A stretch of 64,000 bases of DNA from positions 114,313,793-114,377,792 of the forward strand of contig OZ024929.1 of the NCBI GenBank assembly GCA_964017235.1. The letters run 5' to 3'. The notes under the pieces were generated by a model, which was not told the origin of the DNA, did not search any database, and was given only the letters and a program-made list of their open reading frames with translations. Made by a program: the position numbers and the translations under genes. Source of the DNA: Sabellastarte sp. h YS-2021. Its lineage: Eukaryota > Annelida > Polychaeta > Sabellida > Sabellidae. Positions 11,140-24,000 of the stretch are shown here, in pieces; the first letter of the stretch is position 1; every line of letters begins with the position of its first letter.

Positions 11140-11890
11140 AATCAAACCTACCTGACCTGACCACAGTCCAATAGCCCTAACGAGTTAAACAAGTTTGTCT
11201 ACTGTATCTAGCTATCTGTCCAGCGATCTACATGTTCAATGACCACTAACACAAAATGTATTCAGATGTTCAGAGTGTCTACATAAATGAAGTGTTCGCT
11301 CCAAGCTGTGAACAACATCCAAAATTCAGAAAATCCACACCATGGTAGATCCACACACTATATCCAGTTTACTCAAATAAGAGTTCACCACAAAATGTAC
11401 ATAACAGGCAGTTTGTATAAACCTGACACACAAATTAATCCACTATATATATATATATATTTATACCATTTAAAAAAAATAAACATAATTTTTGAAAAAA
11501 ATTGGAAGCATAAAAGTGCAGAAAAATTACTATTTCTACATTCTTATATATCATAGAACGACTTGGGAAAATATATATATAAAAATCTTGTTTCAAAGCT
11601 GTTGATGACAATTATTTTCAAATGGTTGCAGTATAAAATAATTTGTAGAATCATTTTTAGAAATGAGTATCTAAAAAAGTTAAACACAAAAGAATAACTA
11701 GTGTGTGGGATAAGTAATCAGGAAAATGAACCGATTATCTATTTGTTTGCAAAATGTAAAAATAGCCAGCCTCGGCAGGCAAGACCTCCAGCCCCCAAGT
11801 ACAACTAAATGAGCATCAACATTGAGATTTTGGAAAATTTTAGTTTTTTTTACATTAAGAAACTCTAGAACCGGTTATAAGAGGAATATA
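11140..11890. other. No gene seen
   Basis: AT-rich unique sequence with a short (TA)n microsatellite near 11443-11462. The 89-codon ORF at 11287-11556 has no recognisable domain and ends in AT-rich low complexity. I see nothing I can support as functional. Confidence 0.5.
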
Positions 11891-12130
11891 AGGGCTTTTT
11901 AGTATGATGACCCCACTTGACCTTGAAGCAGGGGTCAGAGGTCAAATTTGTAAAAGGTTTGCATGCAGGCCATGATTTCCTGTATGCTGTTTTGTCGTTC
12001 TGAAGCCCTAGGACCAATGATAAGGGAGATATTAGGCCTTTTTGATTTAATTACCCCCTCTTTGACATAAAAGAAGTTATATGGTGGCCATTTTGTTTTT
12101 AAAACAAGTCCAAAATTACTCTTAGGCAAG
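11890..12130 (-). repeat. Satellite gamma fragment, minus orientation
   Basis: The reverse complement carries the gamma landmarks in order: ATCTCCCTTATCATTGGTCC, ACAGGAAATCATGGCCTG, a TTTGACCTC ... CCCTGCTTCAAGGTCAA pair and AAAATGGCC. About one and a half units; no element ends were found. Confidence 0.6.
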
Positions 12131-13523
12131 CTTTTCTAGCCATTTAAACTTGTTGCAAATCTGATGAAGCTAGCTGCATATGGTGAGTTGTCCTTATTGT
12201 CTATTTTCACATAGATGTTCAACTCTTAACAATTAACAAAGACTTAAAATTCCTGCCTCTTTGCTTTGACCATTAAAAACGAAGGACTTTCTTATCTTTT
12301 TATTTAGAAGAAACTGGGACATGTCAATAGCTGATGAGGAAAAGTGGGGAGGGAGGTGTAGATCAGTACACTTTGGACAAATGAAACATTGAATTGGCTG
12401 AACTTTGTCAGGACTACTCAACAAGAAAAATACTCAATATGAATAAGAAAACAGCAAAAATGATCTGCTTTGAAGTACCATTAAAAACAAAGGAGAGATT
12501 TAAGCAGAATTACCAATGGTCAGTCTTTTAATCCAAATTTCTGCCTTCTTTTATATGTACTTCTGTACATTTTGTATTTTCTTAAATCATCATTCTAAAC
12601 CAATTAACAGTATCCAACAAAGACAAGTATTATTATTATTATTGTTTTATTTGCTTCATGGTGATTGTTCTCCAACATGCTAATGGGTTTTAAACCTTAC
12701 AATATTTAATTAATGGAGAGGGAAATTCGGTAAAAGGAAAGGAATTCATACAAAGGCTTCATATAAAGATTAACTAATAGGAAAAACTGATTTAAGTGTT
12801 TTCCTTTGGCAGTCCTTATACACAAGTTTGATTAATGATGCGTAAACAATCGGCTAAGGCAGCCATGTCGTTCTTTAAAATGAGGACAAATTTTTTTAAA
12901 GACATGTTTCCACAGCCATAAACATTCTCTGCAAATTTATCTTCATAAATGGAAGACAAATATGACTAATGCACATGCATGCATGCGTGCTCATGCATGG
13001 AAGGTGTTTCATAATCCCCCAACCCTGGAGTGTCACCAGCAGCCGATAAATATGCAACTGTAGTAACATCAGTTTAACTGTGGCCCTTTTCAATTAAGAA
13101 GTTTAAGACCGAAAATAAGTATTGTCATGGTAACAGCTGTCGCTAGACACCCCCTAAAAGCTAATCAGCTGTAGATCCTCTTGGACTTAACATATTCTGA
13201 AAAATTTGATGGAAATCTAGACTGTGGAACATCCACAAGCTTTATGCCAAGCACCGTCACAGCCGCCACTTGAATGGCGCAGGAGCAACTATAATCCCAA
13301 CCTTTAGGGGCTGAGGTTATAAAGGTTATTGATTCATAGCATCATTATAATTCAATGGATGGAGAGAAAACTGAAACTTGTTATCAAGCTTGATGATGAA
13401 TCAAACGTAAAAAAGTTGCTAATTTTGCAACAGATCAGCGTTCTAAAATCATTCTAAAATCAAAATCTAAATTTTAGTTAAGTCAACTAAGGATTGGTCT
13501 TAACTTTTGAAAAAAAGATTTAA
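12131..13523. other. No gene seen
   Basis: Unique AT-rich DNA. Short (TTA)n run near 12628, an alternating CATGCATGCATGCGTGC stretch near 12973 and no convincing exon. The ORFs at 12233-12424 and 12896-13093 (minus) show no family features. Confidence 0.5.
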
Positions 13524-15350
13524 CTAGATTGCTCCAAATCAACACCAACATATCCTCAGACAGGCCATCTCTCAAATCTCACTGAGTATTTTTGCACCAC
13601 CTATTTTGAGTGATTCGCAATTATTATGAATTTTTTTTTCATTTATTTTTATAATTTTTGGTCAAACCATTTTAATTTAATTTTTTGGGGGGGCGGGGGG
13701 GGGGAGGGGGGCCTAAATCTTCCTGTAATGATAAGATTAATCCTTTTTCTAGTACACAAATGGTTTTCAATATTTAAAATAGTGTAAAGGCTAAAGAGCT
13801 TAAATTTTCACCTCTTTACATAAAAATTAAGATAACCCATGCCGTTTATGTTAATTTAGAAACTATGAGCAAGATAAGATAAAACAGGAAAAAAATTATA
13901 GAAACGGATAATCATTAACTTTTGAAACAATCATTCATCACCTGATTGATCTTAATATTCACTTTGATGAGGTAGAGTTATGTTACATGGTTTCTGTAAA
14001 AAAGTGCTCCAAAATGTATAAAGTGGGTTGGTGTGGTAATTTTAGAAACTTTAATGTTACCGTAAAGTTAAAAGTACAGAGTTGAAATTTTCCGTGAAGA
14101 AAGATCACACATACAAGTTGTATCCACTACAGTTTGAGTCAGGTCAGATTTCCCACTTCCAAGTTATATGGCAAAATATGTGAAAAATGCAAAAAAATCC
14201 TCTGTGTAGATTGTTCAAGGGCCTCATATACAGGTTCAATGTCTACATAAAGCCTTCACTTTTTGCACATATAAAAGGAACATATTAATACATTCAAAAT
14301 GATATGACAGCTACAGCGCTTAAAAGTGGTAAAAAGTAAATTGGCCTATGCTGTATTTTAAAGAACTCAAGGTGACCTTAAATTCAAGCTACAGATTTTC
14401 CCTAGACAATGATGACACATAAAATTTATATCTAACAAAGTCTGAGACTTGTCACACTTACCATTTCTAAGTTACTGGGAAAAAGATATGGGAAAATTTT
14501 CAAAAAGTGGTCACTCAGGTTGACGTTTACAGTCCTCATACACAAGTTAAATGTCTATTTAAAGCCTTGGTTTTTGCCACAGGTAAAAGAACATATTAAT
14601 ATATTCCCATACGAGATTTCAACTCTATCAGTCACATATTATGACAGCTACAGGTCTTAATAGTGATAAAAAGTCTACAAATTGGGTCTCTGTGGGCATT
14701 TTAGAGACCTTAAGGTGATCTTCACATTAAAGCTACAGACTTTAAGTTTTATATAGATAAAGATTATATATAAACATTATATCTACTAAAGTATTGCTGA
14801 CCATAATTTTTTTTCTTTATAAAATTTGAAATGGCTGAAGTTAAAGTATAAATACAAATGTATATACAGACCTTAACGTGACCTTAAAGTTAAAGCTTCA
14901 AACTCCTAATTTTCTACAGGCAAAGATTAAATATAGAAGTTATAGCTAATAGAGGCATATCCTTTTTAAATTTTAGGGCAAAATTTGTGAAAATGTAGAA
15001 AAAATGTCTAAGTCGGGCCTCAAAAACAATTTTAACCTCAATATAAAGTCTTGATTTTTGGCATATATAATAGGAATATATTAATTTGTTGCCAGGTAAA
15101 AGATAAGCCAAATGAGCCACACAGATTTTGACCTAGAGGACATTAAGTGGCCAAACGTCAAATTTTTTACTTAAAGGTTGCCATAGGTTCTTTATTATTG
15201 GGAGTTTAATGTCATGTGTGGGCCAACTTCAAATGAAATCCATAAAAGTGTTTTTGAGTTTTTGCACACATAAATCAAAATATACAGCTGCAGCAGCTGA
15301 AGCATGGCAGAGGTGAAATCAGTTTATCCCCAGCTTTCTTCAGGGGATAT
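13524..15350 (-). mobile_element. Helitron-like element, family C, copy 2
   Basis: Minus strand. The CTAG end lies at 13527-13524 with the same AATCTAG approach and a mutated ATATCCTCAGAC subterminal repeat (about 13550-13561). The 5' end lies at about 15343-15350 (inverted ATATCCCC). The body has ~350-bp epsilon units (for example TTACCATTTCTAAGTTACTG near 14458). A G-rich stretch (13686-13711) lies near the 3' end. It is shorter and more degraded than copy 1. Confidence 0.6.
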
Positions 15351-15432
15351 ATATATTGCTGACCATAATTTTTTTCTTTATAAAATTTGAAATGGCTGAA
15401 ATTAAAGTATAAATACAAATGTATATACAGTA
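14793..15432. repeat. 80-bp direct repeat bracketing the 5' end of element C copy 2
   Basis: ATTGCTGACCATAATTTTTT ... GAAATGGCTGAA ... CAAATGTATATACAG occurs at about 14793-14872 inside the element and again at about 15353-15432 immediately outside its 5' end, with only a few differences. The intervening piece is ordinary element C sequence. Confidence 0.7.
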
Positions 15433-16572
15433 CCATTTCCTGAAGTTTTCTTCGGGAGGTTTTTCATCTTTGGAGATTTTTTTCTGAGATAAAATGTATC
15501 AAACAAAGGCTATACATGGATGTCACTATAGTAGTATACATTTTCTCCTGATTAGAAGGTAATGTGCTGCAGAAACCATTTTCACGTGGAATTAATTTTT
15601 ATTACATTTTCAAATGCCTAGCTGTCTAGCATGAAAATAAAATCCTGCTAAATAAGAGTACTGATTATCATCAGTGAGTATAAAATGCTGTTAGTTTACA
15701 TATCTAAGCTATGATTAGTTATGGAGGGTTTGCTACTCTCGTCCTACTGGACTACTGCAACTTTTTTGTTAAAAAAGAGTAGATGAACTTGTGTTGAAAA
15801 AAAAGAAAAAAAAAGTTATGATCAGTTTGTGAATCTTTACTTTGGCAAATTCAAATCACATTTTGTTAAATAAGTAAGCAAATCATGCGCAAGTTTATTT
15901 TCTTTTATTAAACAAAATATCATTCATTTTATTTTTAATAATTTTAGAAACAATCACTTTTTAGCAGTCATATAAAATCTGTAATGAAAAAATTACGAAG
16001 AGGAAAAATAAAGTTTGGTGCACACATAAAAGCCTGTTCAGCCTTTACATTCACAGTTCTAAAAAGGCCTGCTTTTTCCTAGTTTCCTAGTTTAGTGAGG
16101 TGTATTGCTTACCAGGTCTGTAAAATGTAAGCTCATTATACTGAAACCTAAAAGTGTACCTCCAACCCCCCTGTTTAGTTGTTTTATTTCTTTATCTGTA
16201 TATCACTTAGACAAAGGTTGTTTCAGGTAGTCTTTGAATTTTGCATCTAAGAGGTGCAATGCACGTGTGTATTTGGCTGTTTGTTGTAATTCACTTTCTC
16301 AGATTCATTTTTACTGAATGCAGAAAGGTACACTAATTACTTTTTAATGACTTTTGTGAAATTTAACAAAATGTTAATGTATTTTAACATGACTACTTGA
16401 AAAGTTACTTGGAAAATTTTTTATTCAGCTATAATAAAGAAGTTTGTGTACTGCATAAATTGCAGTCATGTGTGAGAAAGACAATTAATGTAAACAAGAA
16501 GTTTGTTGTCCTCACTATACACACAAGTACTCACACATCAATATGCACTTCAGTGGGCTGTAAGTCACTATA
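15433..16572. other. No gene seen
   Basis: Unique AT-rich sequence. No exon, RNA gene or repeat that I can support. The 80-codon ORF at 16397 runs into the terminal repeat of the following element. Confidence 0.5.
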
Positions 16573-19308
16573 CCCAGCAGGCATGCAACTTCGAAATCTG
16601 GTTGAATCCAATGTAGAAATCTGGTTGAAATATGTGTAGGTTTTGCAAACCGTATTTAGTTGGATCCAACCAGTGAAATCATGTGGAAACCTAGTCTGGT
16701 TCCTGGCCAATACTACAATATAGGGTCAGGTATCACCCACCATATATGGGTTACTAGGCTTCTGTAGTTACACCTAGCAATGTCCAAGAAAAAATTAATT
16801 ATAATATATTTCTAGTTAACACATTTGGTGCACATTTTCACACAATATTCCCCTTTTACTATGTAATGATATCCCATAATAATTAAACATTTGTGATGAA
16901 TAAAAAAATGTGCATCAGTTTAAGTGTTGGCGATCTTCTATTATCACCCAAAACACATATTTACTTCTAAAGATTATTGTCATCCCAAATATTTTTAAGT
17001 TAAATTCGTATTATTTGATGTCATAAGACCAATAATGTATGTTTAAAATATTTTAAATGCGTACAAAATGCACATAAATAATTTTAAAAACGATCGAGAT
17101 TTCTCAATACATGACGGATATTAGTGATGCATTCTCTTGCTTATTCAACCCTGGTACTTACTAGTTCACATCTCAGAAAAAATAAGGTTAAAAATGCAAA
17201 GAACTGTTTCACAGGTATTTACCAGAGCCTTACAATGTAAAAAAGAATGCAGTATTAATAAGAAAGTTTAACATAGGCGATATCAGTCTCTTTATTGTTA
17301 AGTAGACTGGTTTCCCATCAAGCTGAAACCAATGTTGAAATCAAGTTAAATTCAGTGGTTGAAATCTGGTTGAAATACATGTAGATTTTGCAAACCGTTT
17401 CAGTTGGATCCAACCAGTGAAATCATGTTGAAACCAAAATTGAAATCAGGTAGAATTCAATGGGTGAAATCTGATTGAAATACATGTAGATTTTGCAAAT
17501 TGTTTTTGGTTGAATCCAATGTATGAATTAGGGTTGAATTCAATGGGTGAAATTTGGTTGTATACACTTTCTTATTTATTTGAATCGTTGTAGCTTGTGT
17601 GTCATAATTATAGCTTCTTAATAATATTATACAATAACTATCCATATACATATTTTACAATTTGGTCCCAACTTCAAAGTAATTAATTCTTTCCAAAATG
17701 ACATGTTTTCATGAATCATCATATATTCAATATTCTATTTCTGATGACATTGTAATGCCACATAATTTTACATCAGCTTTCAAATATAATTGCTCAAGAT
17801 ATGTAAATCCATATTTTCCAACTACATATCCCTTTTTATGCCCTTAATAGGACCAGGATTATTTAATGTCTTCAATTGAAATTCTTTTTGTGAAATTTTA
17901 AAATAAATTTATACCTTTTTCTTTGTAAAAACAAACAATTGTGACATTATTTATATCTTCAGTATTTCATCCAATGACTTTGTTTTAAATGTTTTATTAG
18001 GTTGGCTATAATTATACTGTAATTATAAAGAAGCTATAATCATGCATGTAGCAAAGTCACAATGCTCAGTTCAGATGATTGTGTCTCATAAAACTTTGTC
18101 ATATAAACTGAAAAAAACCACAAGAAAAGTCACATTTGTAGAACTCCACCCATTTCTCTCCATCTTAAGTAGTTGTCAGTTCTGACCACCAAAAAACAGT
18201 AAACACCATGCAGGCAATTGAACAAAGGTAAACCCCAACCTCCACCCGTGCTGTATTATCTAATTACTTTTAGTCTCAGGCCTACTTTCTGTGTAGTAGG
18301 GTACAGATAAGAAAACCAGGAACTCCCATGACCTCACTGTTGTGTGATAAAATGGTATAGCTTATGTTCTCTGTATAAAGTCAAAGTCAAAGTTGGGGTT
18401 TAACGTCCCGTTCAACAGCCAGGGTCATATTGGGACAGGTCCTCAGCATTGCCACTTGTGGGACTCGAACCCACAGAGGTGACAGCCTATGATTAGATGC
18501 CAAACTTGCTAACCACTAGGCCACTGAGGACCTTATGTTCTCTGTATAGAGAAGTTTTCAGTGTAAACATGCAAACTCAAAACTAGCTATTTGAGCATGG
18601 GGGCATTTGAGAAACAAATTCAAATGACTACGTTTTGATGAATAAGTTTGAATTTATCTTTTTTATTAAAGATAAGCTTGACTCCAAAACTTTTTTTTTA
18701 ATTATCAGGAATTGCATTAATCAAAATATAATTATAAATTATAAAAATCATATTTGGGTGCATCAGTTTTGTTGTTGCTATAAATTAATAAGGAGAATGG
18801 ATAAAAATGTACAAGTTCATGCACACATAATCTTTGTCATCTTTATAATCTTAAGTCTAAAAATTAGTCTTTGCTTTACAAATACCTACAAATTCAAAAA
18901 CTATTGCAATAATAGTTCTTTCACAAAGTTAGACTTAATCACTGTATCTCCTTCTAGAAAAGGAGTTTTCAATCAACAATCACTAGTCATTCGTTTCCAA
19001 ACATTCAACCTTTCTTCTGTTCAATAACATGACTAAGATTTCTTGCCGGAAAACATGACTTGATTTAGTGTTGATTTTTGTATGAAGTATCACCACTTTT
19101 TCCAGTTAGAAATCCAGCTTTGAAATAGTGTTGAAATTTTGTCAGTGTCAATTTTTAAACCAAAAATCACAATGATTTCTGGTCAAAATATCACTACTTT
19201 TTCATGTCAGAAAACTAACTTAATTTTAGTAGTTGACAATGTGGATTTCAACGTCAAGACCTGTTTTCAACTCTAAATCAACTGCATTTCAAGGCGTGTG
19301 CCTGCTGG
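16573..19308. mobile_element. CCCAGCAGG-ended inverted-repeat element, full copy
   Basis: Starts CCCAGCAGGCATGCAACTTC and ends in the complement-like AAGGCGTGTGCCTGCTGG. The 3' 1 kb matches 9950-10780. The left part (16590-16690, 17320-17570) is made of short direct repeats of GGTTGAAATC / GGATCCAACCAGTGAAATCATG. No transposase was seen. Target duplication unclear (TA or ATA at both ends), so the superfamily is unassigned. The 130-codon ORF at 18635-19027 lies in the duplicated 3' part and has no recognisable domain. Confidence 0.5.
18378..18531 (-). mobile_element. tRNA-derived SINE, type 1, with 17-bp TSD
   Basis: Minus strand: GGTCCTCAGTGGCCTAGTGG (A box TGGCCTAGTGGTTAGC), B box GGTTCGAGTCC, then TATGACCCTGGCTGTTGAAC and GGGACGTTAAACCCCAAC with a short TTTGACTTTGAC tail. 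Flanked by CTTATGTTCTCTGTATA at 18361-18377 and 18532-18548. The homologous site at about 10000-10015 has no insert. The GGACGTTAAACCC motif is typical of the Meta-domain SINEs of invertebrates (recalled, not searched). Confidence 0.88.
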
Positions 19309-19677
19309 ATATGATTGTTTGCCGTTATACACAAGGTGATTTAGTGATTATTTTGAAATATTTGACAGTCAGCTATGAGTTGGGATCTTTTATTTTATAG
19401 CTGGCGATAATAGAGTATCTCTCAGTGTGAAAAGTAATTCTCATGAAACAAAATTTCTGTGTTGATTTGTAAACTTCCTGTGAAAACACTTACACAGTAC
19501 TTTGTGCTTCATCTTAAAGTTCCATTGTGTAAAATCCACTTACGCCCAAAACTCAGCCAAGTGAAAAACCTTAATTAAATTAGACTCAAGTCTCAGACTT
19601 TATTAATCCTGATTGTTCAAAGAGACTAAACGGCTTTATTTAATTTCAAACCTTAATTTCCAAATGTTTTCGCTGTA

Positions 19678-20875
19678 GGTACTTTATAAAAGTCAGAACC
19701 GGACTCAGAACCGGACCAATTTCTGGACCGCCCTTACCACCGCCCTACTGACCTCATCTCCTTGATGGGCTTGGGCATTGACCTCTTTTCCTTGATGACC
19801 TCGTCTCCTTAATGGGCTGGGGTGGTGACCTGTTCTCCTTGATGGGCTGGGATGGTGACCTGTTCTCCTTGATGGGCTTGGGCAGTGACCTCTTCTCCTT
19901 GATGGGCTGGGGCGGTGACCTCGTCTCGTGGATGGGCTGGGGTGGTGACCTGGCCTCAATAGTCCTTCTTATTTTCTTCAGCAGGGACCAGTGCAGGAAG
20001 GCCAGCCCCTGCTCTTGGGATGGATGTAAAAGGCCTATGCATGTGTATTGATTTCCTCCCTACTCGCCGCCCAATCAATCAGAAAACAGATACTGGTCCA
20101 AGTACAACTGCTACCACCCTACTAAATTAAACACCTCAAACTAAAACCAAAATAATGCATAATTATCAAAATTTTCAGAATTTAATACAGAATTCTATTT
20201 ACATATTTGGTATCAAAACTTTTAGAATTTTATGCAGAATTCAGTTAAATACATTATATTAAGCTTTAGTGTGGATGCAGAGCTACAGTGATTAAAGGAC
20301 AAGAATTTTAATTCCTGCATGTTGATAGAATTTAGTTAGGTGGTACCCAATCTAGCATCTGTTCTCTGATTGGCTGGGCCGTAAGTTGACCTCTAGGGCT
20401 ATGTATTATGCAAAATATCTTCTATTTATATTTTATAACCAGAACCCAAACAAGTTGAAGTGGATATAGACACCAGGCAGCATTTACAACAACAACAAAA
20501 ATAATAATAAAATAAATATACCAAGAGGTGATTCATAATTTGTGATAATTCAGATAATTCACCACCCTGCCTATAGGTGGCACACTAGTATAAAGGTCTA
20601 GAGAATTGAAGTTTTTCTGGTCTGACAAATGATTAGTTCACCGCCCTGTCTATGAGTGGCGCCCTGTGTTTTGCAAAATGTCTTCTATTTATAGTTTGAT
20701 ACCAGGTACCAAACAAAGTGAAGGTTATATAAATAGACACCATCAACCTTGTCAAAAATAATAAGAACTTTGATCATACACAATAAAGCTTAGGAGATAT
20801 GGCCACCGCCCAATTCTAACGCCCTACCGCCGTGGTCCGACCGCCCTTCCGGAAGTCCGGGTTTTATAAGGCACC
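19678..20875. mobile_element. TIR element with 9-bp TSD next to RidA
   Basis: Ends GGTACTTTATAAAAGTC (left) and GGGTTTTATAAGGCACC (right), flanked by TTCGCTGTA at 19669-19677 and 20876-20884. A 9-bp duplication with this type of TIR fits a Mutator-type (MULE) non-autonomous element. It carries a 30-bp minisatellite (19740-19960) and GC-rich ACCGCCCT-containing segments. The right duplication ends 53 bp before the RidA start codon, so the insertion is in the proximal promoter or 5' UTR of that gene. Confidence 0.75.
19740..19960. repeat. 30-bp minisatellite, ~7 units
   Basis: CTCCTTGATGGGCTGGG followed by GGTGACCTGTT repeats every 30 bp (unit starts near 19811, 19841, 19871, 19901, 19931, with shorter units before). 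Because 30 is a multiple of three, both strands stay open (19812-20051 plus, 19959-19705 minus). These ORFs give Asp-Leu-Phe-Ser-Leu-Met-Gly and Arg-Gly-His-Pro-Ser repeats and are unlikely to be genes. Confidence 0.8.
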
Positions 20876-20937
20876 TTCGCTGTAACGGTTTTAGTAATAA
20901 CCCTTCATAACGAGCTACTCTTTATATTTATTTTATT

Positions 20938-21005
20938 ATGACTTCAGCAGTAATCCGAAAAATTATATCAACCACTCTGGCCCCAACACCAGTTGGTGCT
21001 TATAG
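20938..21005 (+). CDS. RIDA: RidA exon 1a (start codon)
   Basis: 68 coding bases: MTSAVIRKIISTTLAPTPVG and AY plus the first two bases of Ser23, followed by donor GTTAGA (weaker than that of exon 1b). It aligns with the family N-terminus, where a short Ile/Arg-containing segment leads to STxxAPxxxGxYSQAV. Confidence 0.88.
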
Positions 21006-24000
21006 GTTAGAAATATTTCTAAAGAGAAATTTGTAGGTAATGGGGAAAATTTGTAAATACCATATTATCGCCCAGTGAAACTGAACTTTGACTCTTGAGA
21101 CTTCAGTACAGGACACATTTCAAAATAGTTCAAGACTTGGGATTCTCTGTTGCCAAAGATATTAGATAAAATATCAATGTGTAAAATAAGAATAATATTG
21201 GGCTTATAACTCTAGTGGTGGTGGACCAATTCACGCCCATGTACCTATTCACGCCCACCTCTAAATTTATCCAAAACATTCACAGTTAAACAATAAATTA
21301 CAAATGTATATGATCAATTTGATGATTATCTATGATGTGGTAAACATCTTCTCTATGAAAAAGTATAAATTTTCAAGAAAATTGAGGGTGGGCGTGAATT
21401 GGTACCCGGGCGTGAACTGGTCGACCACCACTATTAAAAGACTTTTATGTTGTATTCTTCAGTCAGCATAGCAAACTAGTAATTTTACTTAAGTGTGTCA
21501 ACAGTTTTTGAAAATATTAATAAAGACATGGGTGGAAAGTCTGATGAACAAGACAGTGATAATGGAAAAACTCATTATATATCCCTTATGTCCGGTCTGA
21601 ATGACTGTTCACTAATTGTACATTTTTGCATGATTGGTTGCTTAATATTTTGGAACCAACATATTGATGCATGTATTAATTTGAACTGATTCAAGATGTT
21701 TGGGAAATTTTCACAAGAAATTTAAAGCAAAATTTAATCTCAAATATTTTTTAATAAGCAAGCACAAATCTAGTTAGTCACCAATAAAGGATTTCAAACT
21801 TCTGATAGGAAAACTTCCTGAATAACATATACAGAAAAAATATATCATGAATGAAGATAACAATATTATATGAGTGCATAGCATGAGTATAATATTGTTA
21901 ATCTTCATGAGTGATACATTTTTTTTGTATTTATCTAATGAGGGATGTTATGCTTTAATTATCCACCATTTTGTATGTTTTATGACCTAAATAAAACTAT
22001 ATTTAAATAGAGAATGTGAAAAAGGATATCATATATACAGGGCCACCAGTCCATATAAAACCTCCATCTTTAACTTGCAATTTCAAAGCCATTTCTCACA
22101 TTTCTGTATGGATTTTTATGCAATGAAAAGGAGCAAAAGTGCAATAAAAGACATTTCTAATGATATAAAATACATATTTGTAGGTTACATAATTTTGGAG
22201 ATATTAGTGAACAACTGAAAATTATTGCCACTTATTATCCATGGTATGAGGGCATCATTGTATACAAAAAGATATATATCCGACTCTGTGTTTCCCCTTA
22301 TACGGGTCAAATACGGCTTGCGGTGGATAATAAATATGAATATTATTTTACAGCATACATTCTCTAGTATTATTTTTTCTTCATAAAATGCTGGTTTTTA
22401 TGTCGTCACTGCGGCATCCGTGTGAATAACTTCTCCTCCAAAACTACAGGGCCTAGAGACATGCTGTTTTTTTTTAAGATACCTTATCTATCGAGGATGA
22501 AAAATTGTTCAAGGCATACAAATCTGTCTGTTTGCTAGAGCCATTAAGTGCGGCGCTATATAAGTGTTTCTTACTTACTACTTACTTACATTACAAGGGA
22601 GGTACCCCCACCAAAAGTGTGAAAATTTCAACACTTTATCACAATTTTTTGAGTGACTATTGCAGGGATTTCTCTCATATCTTGCATATATGTACTAGAC
22701 CACAAGTAGATTCCCTTGTGTGAGTGTCAGACCTGGATCTTTCTTAATTATTTTTTTATGAATTTTTTAAATAATTTTTAATGCATTAAAATTAATGAAA
22801 TCATGCACTAAATCAATTATAACTTGAAAAGTATTGCATTTAGAACATTTTGTTAAAATATGTTATTCAGCTACTTTTTCCATATTCAGCTACTTTTGGG
22901 TCAGCTATAACATAGTAAAATTTCAGACCTGTAGCGCGTGGCATAGCTGAGTAATAGCTACTTTTAGGTTATCACTGTTGAGTAAATCACTTATAACTTG
23001 AAAAGTATTGCATTTAGATTATTTAGTTGTATCCACCAGATAGCATCCGGTGGATACTATTGATTTCGCTTTGTTACGCAGATGCAGTGTGTAGAGAGAT
23101 TTCACCGTTACCGCTCTAACAAAAAAAAATATTATAGCTAGCCTTCTCAAATTTGCAGGATATATTCATAACCATAAAATCTTGCCTGGGAATATTTTTT
23201 GCCTCATTTTGAAAAACAAGATGGCCGACAGGGACGTTTATTTGACTTTAAACAAGACTTTTGTTGGACCTGTAGAGCAAAGGGTATTATAGGTAGATAT
23301 CTCAAATTCGCAGGATGTGTTCCTCATTATAAAATCTTGACTAGGTATATTTTTGGCCTCATTTTGAAAAACAAGATGGCCGCCACAGGCATTTCTTTGT
23401 CAGTCATGAAAAGTGCTGATATCTCCCTTATTATTGGTCCTGGAGGTTTGGGATAGTAAACCAACCTATAGGAAATCATGGGCTGGGAATCTTTTGGTGT
23501 TGTCAGATTTGACCGTGGACCCCTCCTTCAAGGTCAAACGAGGATAGCCAAACTTAAAATTGGTTATAACTCGCTTATTATTGGTCCTACAGGTTTGGGA
23601 TGGTAAACCAACCTATAGGAAGTCATGGGCTGGAGATCTTTTGGTGTGGTCAGATTTGACCTTTGGCCCCTCTTTCAAGGTCAAATGAGGATAGCCAAAA
23701 TTAACAGTGCTAATATCTTGCTTATTTGTGTTCCTAGAGGTTTGCAATGTCACACCAACCTATAGGAATCATGGACTAAGAATCTTTTGATATGGTCAGA
23801 TTTCACCTTGGGCTTCTCCAAGGTTCAGCGATGTTTTAATGGCTTTGGTGAGTTTTCTTTCTGGTGGATACAAGTTGCATTGGTTCTCCGATGCGATAGG
23901 TCTAGTTTCAGTATGTTATTCACCTATTTTGGGGTCAGCTATGAGCTATAACATAGTAAAATTAAAACTATTGCATTTGCAATATTTTCTGTAAATATGT

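Noticed and set aside
18378..18531. tRNA gene (A and B boxes present)
   Set aside because: The anticodon region does not fold as a tRNA, and the body continues into a SINE tail with a target duplication; the same holds for 10872-11121, 59902-60143 and 60186-60309.
18635..19027. 130-codon ORF also partly present at 10077-10337
   Set aside because: The two copies are two halves of the same mobile element; the translation is AT-rich low complexity, and the shorter copy ends early.
19705..20051. Minisatellite ORFs on both strands as a repeat protein
   Set aside because: Period divisible by three inside a TIR element; no start context, signal or flanking coding sequence.
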